A DNA stretch of 64,000 nucleotides. Source: Saccharothrix sp. HUAS TT1 (GTDB lineage: Bacteria; Actinomycetota; Actinomycetes; Mycobacteriales; Pseudonocardiaceae). The translations under genes were made by a program, and so were the position numbers. The first letter of the stretch is position 1. Each line of letters opens with the position of its first letter. The notes beneath the pieces were generated by a model. The model was given only the letters and a program-made list of their open reading frames with translations, had not been told where the DNA came from and made no database searches. Shown piece by piece: positions 8,303 through 15,817 of this stretch. Where the stretch lies: contig NZ_CP160453.1 of NCBI RefSeq assembly GCF_040744945.1, positions 5,022,001-5,086,000 of the forward strand, in the 5' to 3' direction.

Positions 8303-8752
8303 ATGCTCGACCGCTTTGGTGGACGGCGCGTGCTGCTGAGCAGCGTGTCCTCCGACTCGCACACCTGGAACCTGGTGTTCCTCCAGCTGCTGCTGGAGGA
8401 GCAGGGGCACGAGGTGGTCAACCTGGGCGCGTGCGCGCCCGACGACCTGGTCCTGGCGCACTGCCTCGCGGACGCGCCGGACCTGCTCGTCATCAGCACC
8501 GTCAACGGCCACGGCCACGCCGACGGCAAGCGCCTGATCGCCAAGTTGCGCGCGGAACCGGCGCTGCGCGGCCTGCCCGCCGTCATCGGCGGCAAGCTCG
8601 GCGTGGCGGGCGCCGCCGACCTGGACCGCGTCGCCGACCTGGTCGACGCCGGGTTCGACGCGGTCTTCGCGGAGGGCTCCGACCTGGGCGCGTTCACCCA
8701 CTTCGTCACCGCCGCCGGTGAGCGGCGGGCACTGGAAGGCGCTGCCACGTGA
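8303..8752 (+). CDS. glmS: Glutamate mutase S (B12-binding) subunit
   Basis: A 149-residue B12-binding Rossmann-like protein, the usual size of the sigma/S component of glutamate mutase. The base-off B12 signature DxHxxG appears as D18-S-H20-T-W-N23, with the cobalt-ligating His20 kept but Asn in place of the Gly. The following signatures are LLVISTVNGHGHADG (where others have SxL...GHG) and AVIGGKLGVAG (GG motif). With the E subunit next door it should turn L-glutamate into L-threo-3-methylaspartate. A GGAGGAG site precedes the ATG, and its last four bases overlap the E-subunit GTG. Within this operon the product probably feeds a starter or side-chain unit. The altered motif could also mean a changed substrate. 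Confidence 0.85.
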   Translation: MLDRFGGRRVLLSSVSSDSHTWNLVFLQLLLEEQGHEVVNLGACAPDDLVLAHCLADAPDLLVISTVNGHGHADGKRLIAKLRAEPALRGLPAVIGGKLGVAGAADLDRVADLVDAGFDAVFAEGSDLGAFTHFVTAAGERRALEGAAT

Positions 8753-10053
8753 CCGGTTTCGCCGCGTTCGTCCGGGACGCGCACGCCGCCGGGCACCTCG
8801 TCGTCCAACCCCGGATGGGTTTCGGCGACGCGGAGCGGATGCGCGCCGGCCTGGTCGCCACCCGCCGGGCCCGCGCCACGGCCGTCGGCACGATCACCCT
8901 CGACAGCTACACCCGGATCGGCGACTACCAGGCGCTGAGGGTGGCGGAGGCCCGGGGCACGCCCCTCAACGGGTACCCGCTCGTCACCACCGACCCGACC
9001 ACCACGGCGCACGTGCTGTCCGACGCGGTGGCGCACGGCTTCCCCGTCCAGGTCCGGCACGGCTCCCCGCTGCCCGGCGACATCGTCACCGCCCTGGTCC
9101 GCCTCGGCCTGGACGCCACCGAGGGCGGCCCGGTGTCCTACTGCCTGCCGTACGGGAGGTCGCCGCTGCGCGACTCCGTCACCGGCTGGCGGCGCGCCGT
9201 CGAGGCGTTCGCCGCCGCGCCGGGCGAACCGCACCTGGAGAGCTTCGGCGGCTGCATGATGGGCCAGCTGTGCCCGCCCAGCCTGCTCGTGGCGCTCACC
9301 GTGCTGGAGGGCCTGTTCTTCCGCGCGCACGGCATCCGCAGCCTGTCGCTGAGCTTCACCCAGCAGACCAACGCCGAGCAGGACGCCGAAGCGCTGCGCG
9401 CCCTGCACCGGCTGGCCGCGGACCTGCTGCCCGACGTCGACCACCACGTGGTGCTCTACGCCTACATGGGCGTCCACCCGCGAACCGAAGCGGGCTCCCT
9501 GGCGTTGCTCGCCGACGCCACCCGGCTGGCCGTGCGCGGCTCGGCGGCGCGGCTGATCGTGAAGACGCCGGCCGAGGCGCACCGCATCCCGAGGATCGCC
9601 GAGAACGTGGCGTCCCTGGAGCACGCCGCCGCCACCGCCCGCGCCACCTCCCGCACCGGTCCGCCGATCGCGGACACCGGGATCGAGGCCCAGGCGCGCA
9701 CGCTCGTCGCGGCCGTGCTCGACCTGCACCCGGACGTGGGCGAGGCGCTGGCGCGCGCGTTCGAGACCGGTGTGCTGGACGTGCCCTACTGCCTGCACCC
9801 GGACAACGCCAACCGCTCCCGCGCCCACGTGGACGGCGCCGGGTGGCTGCGCTGGTCGTCGGTGGGCGCGATGCCGCTGATCCCCGACGGCCCGCCCACC
9901 GCGGTCACCAGCAGCACCCTGCTGACCGCCCTGCACCACGTCGAGCAGCGCTACGACCGCGTGGCCCTGACCGCCGCCCCCGCACCCGCGGTGGAGCGGC
10001 GCCACGACCGCCTGGCCCTGACCGCCGCCCCCGCCCCGGCGGCCGAGCGATGA
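8749..10053 (+). CDS. glmE: Glutamate mutase E (epsilon, catalytic) subunit
   Basis: A 434-residue TIM-barrel protein matching the catalytic component of adenosylcobalamin-dependent glutamate mutase. Recognisable segments are QPRMGFGD near the N-terminus, SFGGCMMGQLCPPSLLVAL, SLSFTQQTNAEQDAEALRA and LDVPYCLHPDNANRS. It binds glutamate and pairs with the S subunit across the cobalamin. The GTG start overlaps the S-subunit stop (GTGA), so the two are co-translated. The C-terminus carries an unusual 17-residue tandem duplication of the type xDRxALTAAPAPAxER (from base 9952) that is outside the known fold. It may be a flexible tail added by slippage or duplication. In other actinomycete clusters (vicenistatin, friulimicin) glutamate mutase makes 3-methylaspartate as a building block. 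Confidence 0.88.
   Translation: MTGFAAFVRDAHAAGHLVVQPRMGFGDAERMRAGLVATRRARATAVGTITLDSYTRIGDYQALRVAEARGTPLNGYPLVTTDPTTTAHVLSDAVAHGFPVQVRHGSPLPGDIVTALVRLGLDATEGGPVSYCLPYGRSPLRDSVTGWRRAVEAFAAAPGEPHLESFGGCMMGQLCPPSLLVALTVLEGLFFRAHGIRSLSLSFTQQTNAEQDAEALRALHRLAADLLPDVDHHVVLYAYMGVHPRTEAGSLALLADATRLAVRGSAARLIVKTPAEAHRIPRIAENVASLEHAAATARATSRTGPPIADTGIEAQARTLVAAVLDLHPDVGEALARAFETGVLDVPYCLHPDNANRSRAHVDGAGWLRWSSVGAMPLIPDGPPTAVTSSTLLTALHHVEQRYDRVALTAAPAPAVERRHDRLALTAAPAPAAER
9952..10050 (+). repeat. 51-bp tandem duplication at the 3' end of glmE
   Basis: Two near-identical in-frame units begin at 9952 and 10003. They encode YDRVALTAAPAPAVERR and HDRLALTAAPAPAAER. The second copy runs into the stop codon. 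Confidence 0.85.
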
Positions 10054-10601
10054 CCCACCTGATCGACACCGTGCTGCCCGCCTGGGAGCACCGCGAGCAC
10101 CACGCCCGCCGCGTCGCCGCCCCGCCCGAGCGGGTCTGGGCGGCGCTGGTCGACCTGCGGGTGTCCGACCTGCCCCTGACCATGGCCCTGGTCCGCCTGC
10201 GCGGCGGCCCGGTGGCCTGGTTGCGCGGCGTGCAGGCGCCGCCGGACACCCGCGCGCTCACCTCGTTCGCCCCGAAACCGGTGCTCGACGACCCGCCGCA
10301 CGAGATCGTCCTCGCCGACGTGGCCCGCTACACCAGGCTCGCACCGGGCCGGCCGGACCTGCCGCGCGGCGACGGCGCGGCGTTCACCGCGTTCGACGAG
10401 CCCGGCTGGACCAAGGTCGTGATGAACTTCCGCCTCGACCCGGACGGGGAGCACGGCACGCTGCTGTCCACCGAGACCCGCGTGCACAGCACCGACGCCA
10501 CCACCCGCCTCGCGTTCCGCCCGTACTGGCTGCTGGTCCGCTTCGGCAGCGGCCTCATCCGGCGCGACCTGCTCGCCGCCACCGCGCGCACCGCGGTGTG
10601 A
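10050..10601 (+). CDS. SRPBCC-fold (START/Bet v1-like) protein
   Basis: A 183-residue protein with the SRPBCC start motif RRVAAPPERVWAALVDL and the C-terminal helix region TRLAFRPYWLLVRFGSGLIRR. The central part has strands ending in TLLSTETRVHSTD, as in actinobacterial proteins annotated as polyketide cyclase/dehydrase-like. The ATG overlaps the glmE stop (ATGA), so it closes the operon. Members bind hydrophobic ligands, and some cyclise polyketides. Here a role in binding or modifying the pathway product is plausible but unproven. It is the last gene before a fresh promoter. Confidence 0.65.
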   Translation: MTHLIDTVLPAWEHREHHARRVAAPPERVWAALVDLRVSDLPLTMALVRLRGGPVAWLRGVQAPPDTRALTSFAPKPVLDDPPHEIVLADVARYTRLAPGRPDLPRGDGAAFTAFDEPGWTKVVMNFRLDPDGEHGTLLSTETRVHSTDATTRLAFRPYWLLVRFGSGLIRRDLLAATARTAV

Positions 10602-10616
10602 CCTGATCCACCCGGT

Positions 10617-10646
10617 TTGACGCGGCAGGTCGAACGTCGATACGAC
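10617..10646 (+). promoter_or_regulatory. Candidate promoter for the DUF3995 gene
   Basis: TTGACG at 10617-10622 and TACGAC at 10641-10646 are 18 bases apart, a fair housekeeping-type -35/-10 pair about 35 bases before the ATG. The pair lies just after the PKS operon stop and marks the end of that unit. Confidence 0.45.
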
Positions 10647-10679
10647 TGTACGGACGAGATCAACGGAACGGAGACGACC

Positions 10680-11195
10680 ATGACGCGCACCGCCGCGCCC
10701 ATTCGACGCGGCCGGTGGCTGGGGTGGGCGGTGTTCGTCGTCGGATCTCTCTACGCCGCGGTCAGCGCCTACTGGGCGATCGGCGGCACCGCCGGTCTGG
10801 ACACCCTCGGCGGCACGCTCGCCGAACTGGCCCGCGCCCGCGACCCGCGGCTCATCGCCGTCGTGTGGGTCACGGTCGTGCTCAAGCTGGTCGGAGCCCT
10901 GCTGGGGCCCGCCCTGGTCGAGCCGTGGGGCCGCCGCGTGCCGCGCTGGATGCTGCTCACCGCGTCCTGGACCGCCACGGTCGTCCTGGTCCTCTACGGC
11001 GGTGTCCTGACCGTCGCGCAGGCCCTGATCGCGCTCGGCGTGCTGCCGCGGGCGGGGTCCTACGACGCGCTGGCGTTCTACTGGCACCTGTTCGTCTGGG
11101 ACCCCTGGTTCCTGCTGTGGGGGCTGCTGCTGGGTGTGGCCACGCTGCGCTTCACCCGGCGGGGGGCAGCCCGGAGGGGCGCGGGGCAAGCCTGA
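10680..11195 (+). CDS. DUF3995-type integral membrane protein
   Basis: A 171-residue protein with about four membrane segments: WLGWAVFVVGSLYAAVSAYWA, LIAVVWVTVVLKLVGALLG, LTASWTATVVLVLYGGVL and FLLWGLLLGVATL. Between helices 3 and 4 lies a loop with HLFVWDPW, a feature of the DUF3995 family. An upstream in-frame ATG at 10617 is rejected because it sits in the promoter; the chosen ATG follows GGAACGGAG. The function is unknown, and it has its own promoter so need not belong to the PKS operon. Confidence 0.72.
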   Translation: MTRTAAPIRRGRWLGWAVFVVGSLYAAVSAYWAIGGTAGLDTLGGTLAELARARDPRLIAVVWVTVVLKLVGALLGPALVEPWGRRVPRWMLLTASWTATVVLVLYGGVLTVAQALIALGVLPRAGSYDALAFYWHLFVWDPWFLLWGLLLGVATLRFTRRGAARRGAGQA

Positions 11196-11252
11196 CACCG
11201 CGATTTGCCGCTTTGGGCAATTCCATTGTCCGGCGCGCGCGAACTTCGCACC

Positions 11253-11357
11253 ATGGTTTTCATGTCCCTCACCGCATTCGCCGCACTCGCCACCCCCACC
11301 GCCCCGAACCAGGAGGGCGACCTCACCGACTGGCCCTGGATCGTCTGGATCGGCTGA
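11253..11357 (+). CDS. Trp-rich mini-ORF (34 aa), hypothetical
   Basis: An open frame of 34 codons that starts MVFMSLTAFAALATP and ends GDLTDWPWIVWIG. It has a short hydrophobic N-terminal stretch, a polar middle (NQEGDLTD) and an aromatic tail with three Trp in six residues. A second ATG at 11262 would give 31 residues. No convincing ribosome binding site is seen. A strong hairpin follows at 11419-11445. It could be a small membrane-active peptide, a ribosomally made peptide precursor or chance. It is listed because the composition is unlike random frames in GC-rich DNA. Confidence 0.3.
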   Translation: MVFMSLTAFAALATPTAPNQEGDLTDWPWIVWIG

Positions 11358-11418
11358 CTGCGCGCCCGTCGCGCGACTCCCAGAACCCCTCGCCGTCCGT
11401 TCGACGATCCCCCGACTC

Positions 11419-11445
11419 GCCCGGTCCGCCTTCCACGGACCGGGC
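11419..11445. terminator. Hairpin between converging genes
   Basis: GCCCGGTCCG at 11419-11428 and its exact complement at 11436-11445 form a 10-bp stem with a 7-base loop. It lies between the plus-strand DUF3995/mini-ORF unit and the minus-strand DUF3040 gene, so it may serve both. Confidence 0.7.
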
Positions 11446-11469
11446 GAACCCCTTTCCCGAGCCGCCCTC

Positions 11470-11757
11470 TCAGGGCCGTCGTTCGCGCCAGGCCCGCGCC
11501 GCCACCCTGACGGGGAGCGCGGCGGTGACGACAGCGCCGAGCGCGATCAGCAGCGGCGACGACAGGGCCGTCCCGACCACGATGCCCAGCAGACCGAGCA
11601 CGTAGGTCCCGACCAGGACCGCGCCGAGCAGCACCCTCCTGGGAACCCGCAACACCGCCCGCCCGCGGGTGAGCCGCGCCGCGAAGCGGGGGTCGTCATC
11701 GGCCAACTGCTGCTGGATCTGCGCCAACGCGCGCTGCTCGTGCTCCCTCAGCCCCAT
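11470..11757 (-). CDS. DUF3040 small membrane protein
   Basis: A 95-residue protein. It has the N-terminal DUF3040 motif LREHEQRALAQIQQQLADDD followed by PRFAARL. After a basic stretch come two membrane segments (VLLGAVLVGTYVLGLLGIVV and LIALGAVVTAALPV). This layout is common in actinobacteria, often near stress genes. The function is unknown. The ATG at 11757 was chosen because the long upstream extension of the frame is non-homologous. Confidence 0.85.
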   Translation of the reverse strand: MGLREHEQRALAQIQQQLADDDPRFAARLTRGRAVLRVPRRVLLGAVLVGTYVLGLLGIVVGTALSSPLLIALGAVVTAALPVRVAARAWRERRP

Positions 11758-11936
11758 CGTCGCAATCACCTCCGCGTCGTCGCGTCCTGGTCGGCTTGGC
11801 TGCACCAGTGTCACCGGTGATGCGACTGTCCTGCTACCGCACGGTTGCTCTGACCGCTCCGACCGGGTGAGGCGACGCCGCGGTCGCGGTGTCGGCGGAA
11901 GGGGAGCCCGGCTGTGCCGGGAAGCGCGCCGGCTCG

Positions 11937-13418
11937 TCAGCGGGACTCGGCTCGGCACCCGGTCAAGGCGGCCACCAGGCCGCGCAGGGACGTGGTCGCC
12001 AGCCCGATGGTCGAGTCGCTCGCGCCGTAGGGGATCACCAGCGTGTCGCCGTGCGGCAGGCCGCCGCAGGAGTAGACGACGTTGGGCACGTAGCCGTCGC
12101 GCTCGTCGGCGGCGGGCAGCAGCAGCGGTTCGGGCAGGGTCGCCAGCACCCGTTCGGGGTGGTCCAGGTCGAGCAGCATCGCGCCCATCGAGTAGACCCG
12201 CATCGGGCCGACCCCGTGGGTCAGCACGAGCCAGCCCTCGGGGGTCTCGATCGGCGAGCCGCAGTTGCCGACCTGGACGAGGTCCCAGTCCTTGCCGGGC
12301 GTCTCCACGGGCCGCGGCTCGTTCCACTTCGCGATGTCGTCCGAACTCACCACGGCCGTGCTCTCCCCGTCGCCGCGCGACAGCGCGACGAACCGGCCCC
12401 CGATCTTCCTGGGGAACAGCGCCACACCCTTGTTGCGCGCGGCCGAACCGGTCATCTGCGTGACCCGGAAGGTGCGGAAGTCATCGGTCTGCAACAGCTG
12501 CGGCGCGACACCGGCGCCGTCGAACGCCGTGTAGGTGGCGTAATAGGTCTGGCCACCACCGTCGTCGGTGAAGCGCACGAACCTGGCGTCCTCCATCCCC
12601 TGGCGCTCGGACGGACCGGTCGGCCAGAGCAGCCGGCCGCTGACGACGGTGTCGCCGGGGAACTCCGAGGTGTAGTTGCACGCGGCGATCCACCGGATCA
12701 GCTCGACGGTCCGGTGCGCCTCCTGGCGAGCGACGAGCCGCGGGTGCAGGTCGGCCAGCACCACGTCCAGTTCGGCGTCGGTGAACCGCGCGGGCAGCCA
12801 CCGGTTCAGCACGGCGGAGACCTCGTCGTCGTGGCCGAGCTCGGCGAGCTTGCCCAGGAAGAGGGCTTTCTCGTGCACCGAGTCCCTGCGCAGTCCCGTG
12901 GTGGTGACATCCGGGGGTGGCTCGACGGTGATCGCGCCCCCGGGTCCGACCACGCCGGTCCGGAAGCCGATCGACGACAGGTGGCCCTCGCCGATCCCGC
13001 GGACGCTCAGCACGAACCTCAAGTGCCCCGGCGCCAACCCGTCCTGGTCCGGGTGCGCGACCATGGAGGGGTTGCACAGCGCGGCGCCCTCGACGGCGTA
13101 CTCGTGCGTGAAGTACGCGCCGATGAGCAGTCGGCGGGACTCGGACAGCTCGACGCCCGCCGGGAAGCGGTGGCTGACGCTCGCGAAGTGGTCGGCGAAG
13201 GTCGCCCGGACGTCGCGGTGCCGATCCTCGAACAGGCGGACCGTGCGGGTCAGCGCCGCGGACACGGTCTCCTCGTCCAAGGCCATCACGCGCCGGATCA
13301 CGGCCGCGGACCGCGACTCGTGCTCGGGCCGCTCCTCTCCCGGGACGAACAGCTTGGTGATGACCCGGCGGGAATCCGGTCGAAGTCGCAGCGAGGTGCG
13401 GGTGACCAGGGCGTTCAC
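11937..13418 (-). CDS. GH130-family beta-mannoside phosphorylase/mannosidase-like protein
   Basis: A 493-residue five-bladed beta-propeller protein of the GH130 type. Family features include EDARFVRFTDDGGG, YTAFDG, KGVALFPRKIGGRFVALSRGD, GNCGSPIETPEGWLVLTHGVG and YVPNVVYSCGG. GH130 enzymes phosphorolyse or hydrolyse beta-mannosides in the cytoplasm. The GTG start overlaps the stop of the upstream hydrolase gene (GTGA), making it the last gene of a three-gene glycan operon with a GT4 glycosyltransferase and an alpha/alpha-barrel hydrolase. In actinomycetes this trio may make or turn over a mannose-based oligosaccharide. The exact glycan cannot be read from sequence. Confidence 0.85.
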   Translation of the reverse strand: MNALVTRTSLRLRPDSRRVITKLFVPGEERPEHESRSAAVIRRVMALDEETVSAALTRTVRLFEDRHRDVRATFADHFASVSHRFPAGVELSESRRLLIGAYFTHEYAVEGAALCNPSMVAHPDQDGLAPGHLRFVLSVRGIGEGHLSSIGFRTGVVGPGGAITVEPPPDVTTTGLRRDSVHEKALFLGKLAELGHDDEVSAVLNRWLPARFTDAELDVVLADLHPRLVARQEAHRTVELIRWIAACNYTSEFPGDTVVSGRLLWPTGPSERQGMEDARFVRFTDDGGGQTYYATYTAFDGAGVAPQLLQTDDFRTFRVTQMTGSAARNKGVALFPRKIGGRFVALSRGDGESTAVVSSDDIAKWNEPRPVETPGKDWDLVQVGNCGSPIETPEGWLVLTHGVGPMRVYSMGAMLLDLDHPERVLATLPEPLLLPAADERDGYVPNVVYSCGGLPHGDTLVIPYGASDSTIGLATTSLRGLVAALTGCRAESR

Positions 13419-14425
13419 CCGGCGCTCCCCACCAGGGTGCGGCCGTGTTGCAGCGTGGAGATCAGCGCCAAGGTCGACTCGGCGCCCTGGTTGCCGTTGC
13501 GCCCACCGGGCACCAGCGCGTCGTGACCGCCGCCGGTCTCCGGGTCGTGCAGGGGCACGCGGACGTCGTTGTCGCCGTCGAACCACGCGACCGCGCGGCG
13601 GACACCGGTGAGCCACGCCCGGTCACCGGTCACCCGGTGCGCACGGGCGCAGGCGTCGGCGAGCGCCGCGACCTCGATGGGTTGCTGGTCGAACGCCGGA
13701 CGGGGTTCGCCGACGCGCCAACCGCGGGTCGGGGTCGGCGAGATGTGGCCGTCGCGCGACTCGACGGTCAGCAGCCAGTCCAGCAGCCGCAGCCCGTTGT
13801 CGCGGATCGTGCGGTCCCCGAGGAGGTGACCCGCGGCGATCAGGGCCTCGGGCAGCACGGCGTTGGCGTAGAAGAGCCGGTGTTCGGGCCACGGCCAGTC
13901 CGGCACGTCGGAGGGCTCGCCGACGTACGAGGCGATGTCACCGAGCAGCTTGGCAGCGGGGGAGTGGTCGGGGTGGGCGCCGAGCACTTCGGCGGCGCCG
14001 AGCGCGGCGAAGGCCATCGAGCGCACCGACGGCGGCCGGTGGTGGGCACTCGCCTCGAAACGGGCCAGGGCGGCCGTGCGGATCCAGGGCACCGGGCACC
14101 GGGCAGCCGCGGTGCCCAGCCCCCACAGCGCACGTCCCCACCAGTCGCCGCACCCCGGTTCGTCCTGCCACCCGCGGTCGGGGCCGAGCCGGTTGTGGAA
14201 GCGCCCGTCATCGGTCTGCGCGTGCGCGGTGAAGGCGAGGTAGCGCTCCACCAGGACGACCAGGTCGGCCGGCAGCTCCGGCTCGCGGCACAGGACGACC
14301 AGGCCGCGCGCGACGTCGTCCAGGCAGTAGCCGTGCTCCCTGCGGGGCAGCGGCCCGTCGGCGTGCTCGTGCAGACCCGTGTCGTCGCTGAGCCGGAGCA
14401 GGTGGGCGAAGCTCGGGCCGGTCAC
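13415..14425 (-). CDS. Alpha/alpha-barrel glycoside hydrolase-like protein
   Basis: A 336-residue protein of probable (alpha/alpha)6 fold. Motifs include PRREHGYCLDDVARGLVVL, HAQTDDGRFHNRL, CGDWWGRALWGLG and FDQQPIEVAALADACARA. Proteins with this pattern are repeatedly coded next to GH130 and GT4 genes. GTGA overlaps on both sides show it is the middle gene of the operon. It is likely to act on the glycan made by the GT4 protein, or to bind it. Catalytic carboxylates are not assigned. No signal peptide is seen, so it should be cytoplasmic. Confidence 0.75.
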   Translation of the reverse strand: MTGPSFAHLLRLSDDTGLHEHADGPLPRREHGYCLDDVARGLVVLCREPELPADLVVLVERYLAFTAHAQTDDGRFHNRLGPDRGWQDEPGCGDWWGRALWGLGTAAARCPVPWIRTAALARFEASAHHRPPSVRSMAFAALGAAEVLGAHPDHSPAAKLLGDIASYVGEPSDVPDWPWPEHRLFYANAVLPEALIAAGHLLGDRTIRDNGLRLLDWLLTVESRDGHISPTPTRGWRVGEPRPAFDQQPIEVAALADACARAHRVTGDRAWLTGVRRAVAWFDGDNDVRVPLHDPETGGGHDALVPGGRNGNQGAESTLALISTLQHGRTLVGSAG

Positions 14426-15555
14426 GTGGTCACGACGACGCGGGCGGCGAGCAGGTCATCCGCCAGGCCCCGGTACCGGTTCGCGACCGCGGTCCAGCTC
14501 AGCGCGGGGGCGAGGCTCGCCGAGCGGTGGCTCATCCCGGCCGCGAGTCCCGGTTCGGTCAGCACCCGCCGCAGCGCCGCGGCGATGGCGGCCGGGTCGC
14601 GGTGGGGCACCAGCAGCCCGGCCCCGTCCGCCAGCAGCTCGACGGCGTGCGGGAACTCGGTCGCGACCACCGGTTTGCGAGCGGCCAGGGCTTCGACCAG
14701 GACGCCGGAGGTGACCTGCTCGGACGAGTCGTAGGGGAGCAGGACGACGTCGGCGCGGCCGACCAGCTCCGCCAGCGAGTCCACCTCGCGGTAGGTCGGG
14801 TCGAACTCGACCAGGTCCGCGACGCCGCACGCGATGGCGCGGTTGCGCAGGTTCCTGCGGTAGTCCTCGCCCTCGTGCGCCAGCACCTTGGGGTGGGTCT
14901 GGCCGGCCACCAGGTAACGCGGCTTCAGGTCGCGCAGCGCACCCAGCGCGGAGATGGCCCACTCGACGCCCTTGCCTCGCCCCAGCAGACCCCAGGTGAG
15001 GATCAACGGCCTGTCGGTGGACGGTGGGCGAGCGGGTGGCTCGACGGGAAGCGCGCCGTGCGGGATCACGGCGACCTCGTCGGGCCGCTCGACGGCGTAG
15101 CCGTCCACGAGTCGGCGGCGCGCGGCCTCGGACATGGTCACCACGGCGTCGGCGTGCCCGACGACCTCGTCCAGCACCTGGCGCTGGCCGGGCGTGGGCG
15201 CCGTGAGCACCGTGTGCAGCACGACGATCACAGGCACCCTCAGCCGGGCGAGCACGCCGAGCACGTCCTCGCCGTCACGACCGGCGTAGATCCCGTACTC
15301 GTGCTGGACCACGACCACGTCGCAGCCGTTGAGCGCTTCGGCGGCGGTCTCGACCGCGCCGGGAGCCATCTGGTGCGCCACCGCGGTCCCTTCCGCGACC
15401 GCGGGTTCGTGGTCCGCTTCGGAGAGGACGCGGACCACCCGTCCCTCGCTGCCCGGCGTCACCGCGGTCAGGTGGTGCAGCAGGGCGGCGGTGAACGTGG
15501 CCAGTCCGCACTGCGTGGGCGGGTACGTGCTCAGGAAACCGTAGGTGCGGGACAT
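14422..15555 (-). CDS. GT4-family glycosyltransferase
   Basis: A 377-residue GT-B fold glycosyltransferase. The N-terminal domain starts TYGFLSTYPPTQCGLATFTA, typical of mannosyltransferase-like GT4 proteins. The nucleotide-sugar domain has LILTWGLLGRGKGVEWAI, and the C-terminal donor-binding motif is EQVTSGVLVEALAARKPVVA. It is the first gene of the minus-strand glycan operon; the hydrolase gene overlaps its stop. The donor is probably GDP-mannose, given the GH130 partner, though this is inferred. A strong hairpin upstream at 15586-15621 insulates it from the preceding transcript. Confidence 0.88.
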   Translation of the reverse strand: MSRTYGFLSTYPPTQCGLATFTAALLHHLTAVTPGSEGRVVRVLSEADHEPAVAEGTAVAHQMAPGAVETAAEALNGCDVVVVQHEYGIYAGRDGEDVLGVLARLRVPVIVVLHTVLTAPTPGQRQVLDEVVGHADAVVTMSEAARRRLVDGYAVERPDEVAVIPHGALPVEPPARPPSTDRPLILTWGLLGRGKGVEWAISALGALRDLKPRYLVAGQTHPKVLAHEGEDYRRNLRNRAIACGVADLVEFDPTYREVDSLAELVGRADVVLLPYDSSEQVTSGVLVEALAARKPVVATEFPHAVELLADGAGLLVPHRDPAAIAAALRRVLTEPGLAAGMSHRSASLAPALSWTAVANRYRGLADDLLAARVVVTT

Positions 15556-15585
15556 CCAAGCCTTCCGGGTGGGTGGAGCGTGGTT

Positions 15586-15621
15586 CGGCGCCGCACGACG
15601 GGATCACGTCGTGCGGCGCCG
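15586..15621 (-). terminator. Strong hairpin between DUF5994 unit and GT4 operon
   Basis: A 15-bp perfect stem (15586-15600 with 15607-15621) closes a 6-base loop GGATCA. It lies after the 51-residue gene and before the GT4 start on the minus strand, so it should end the DUF5994 transcript. Confidence 0.75.
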
Positions 15622-15661
15622 GTCAGGGGGAGGACTGCCGCGGAGGTCCGTCAGCGGACCG

Positions 15662-15817
15662 TCAGCGCAGGTTCTCCGGGATGCGGTCCAGCGCGTGCAG
15701 GACGTGCACGGCGAGGTCCCGCGCGTCCTTCCGGCTGAGCTCGGAGTGCGCTGACAGCGCTTCCCGCACCAGTTCGATCCTGCGCTCGTACAAGGACAGG
15801 TAGGTCGGTGTCGTCAT
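15662..15817 (-). CDS. Small hypothetical protein (51 aa)
   Basis: A 51-residue helical, charged protein beginning MTTPTYLSLYERRIELVREA and ending HVLHALDRIPENLR. The ATG overlaps the TGA of the upstream DUF5994 gene, which supports co-translation. No known domain is recognised. It resembles short actinobacterial companion proteins of stress loci. Its function is unknown. Confidence 0.65.
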   Translation of the reverse strand: MTTPTYLSLYERRIELVREALSAHSELSRKDARDLAVHVLHALDRIPENLR

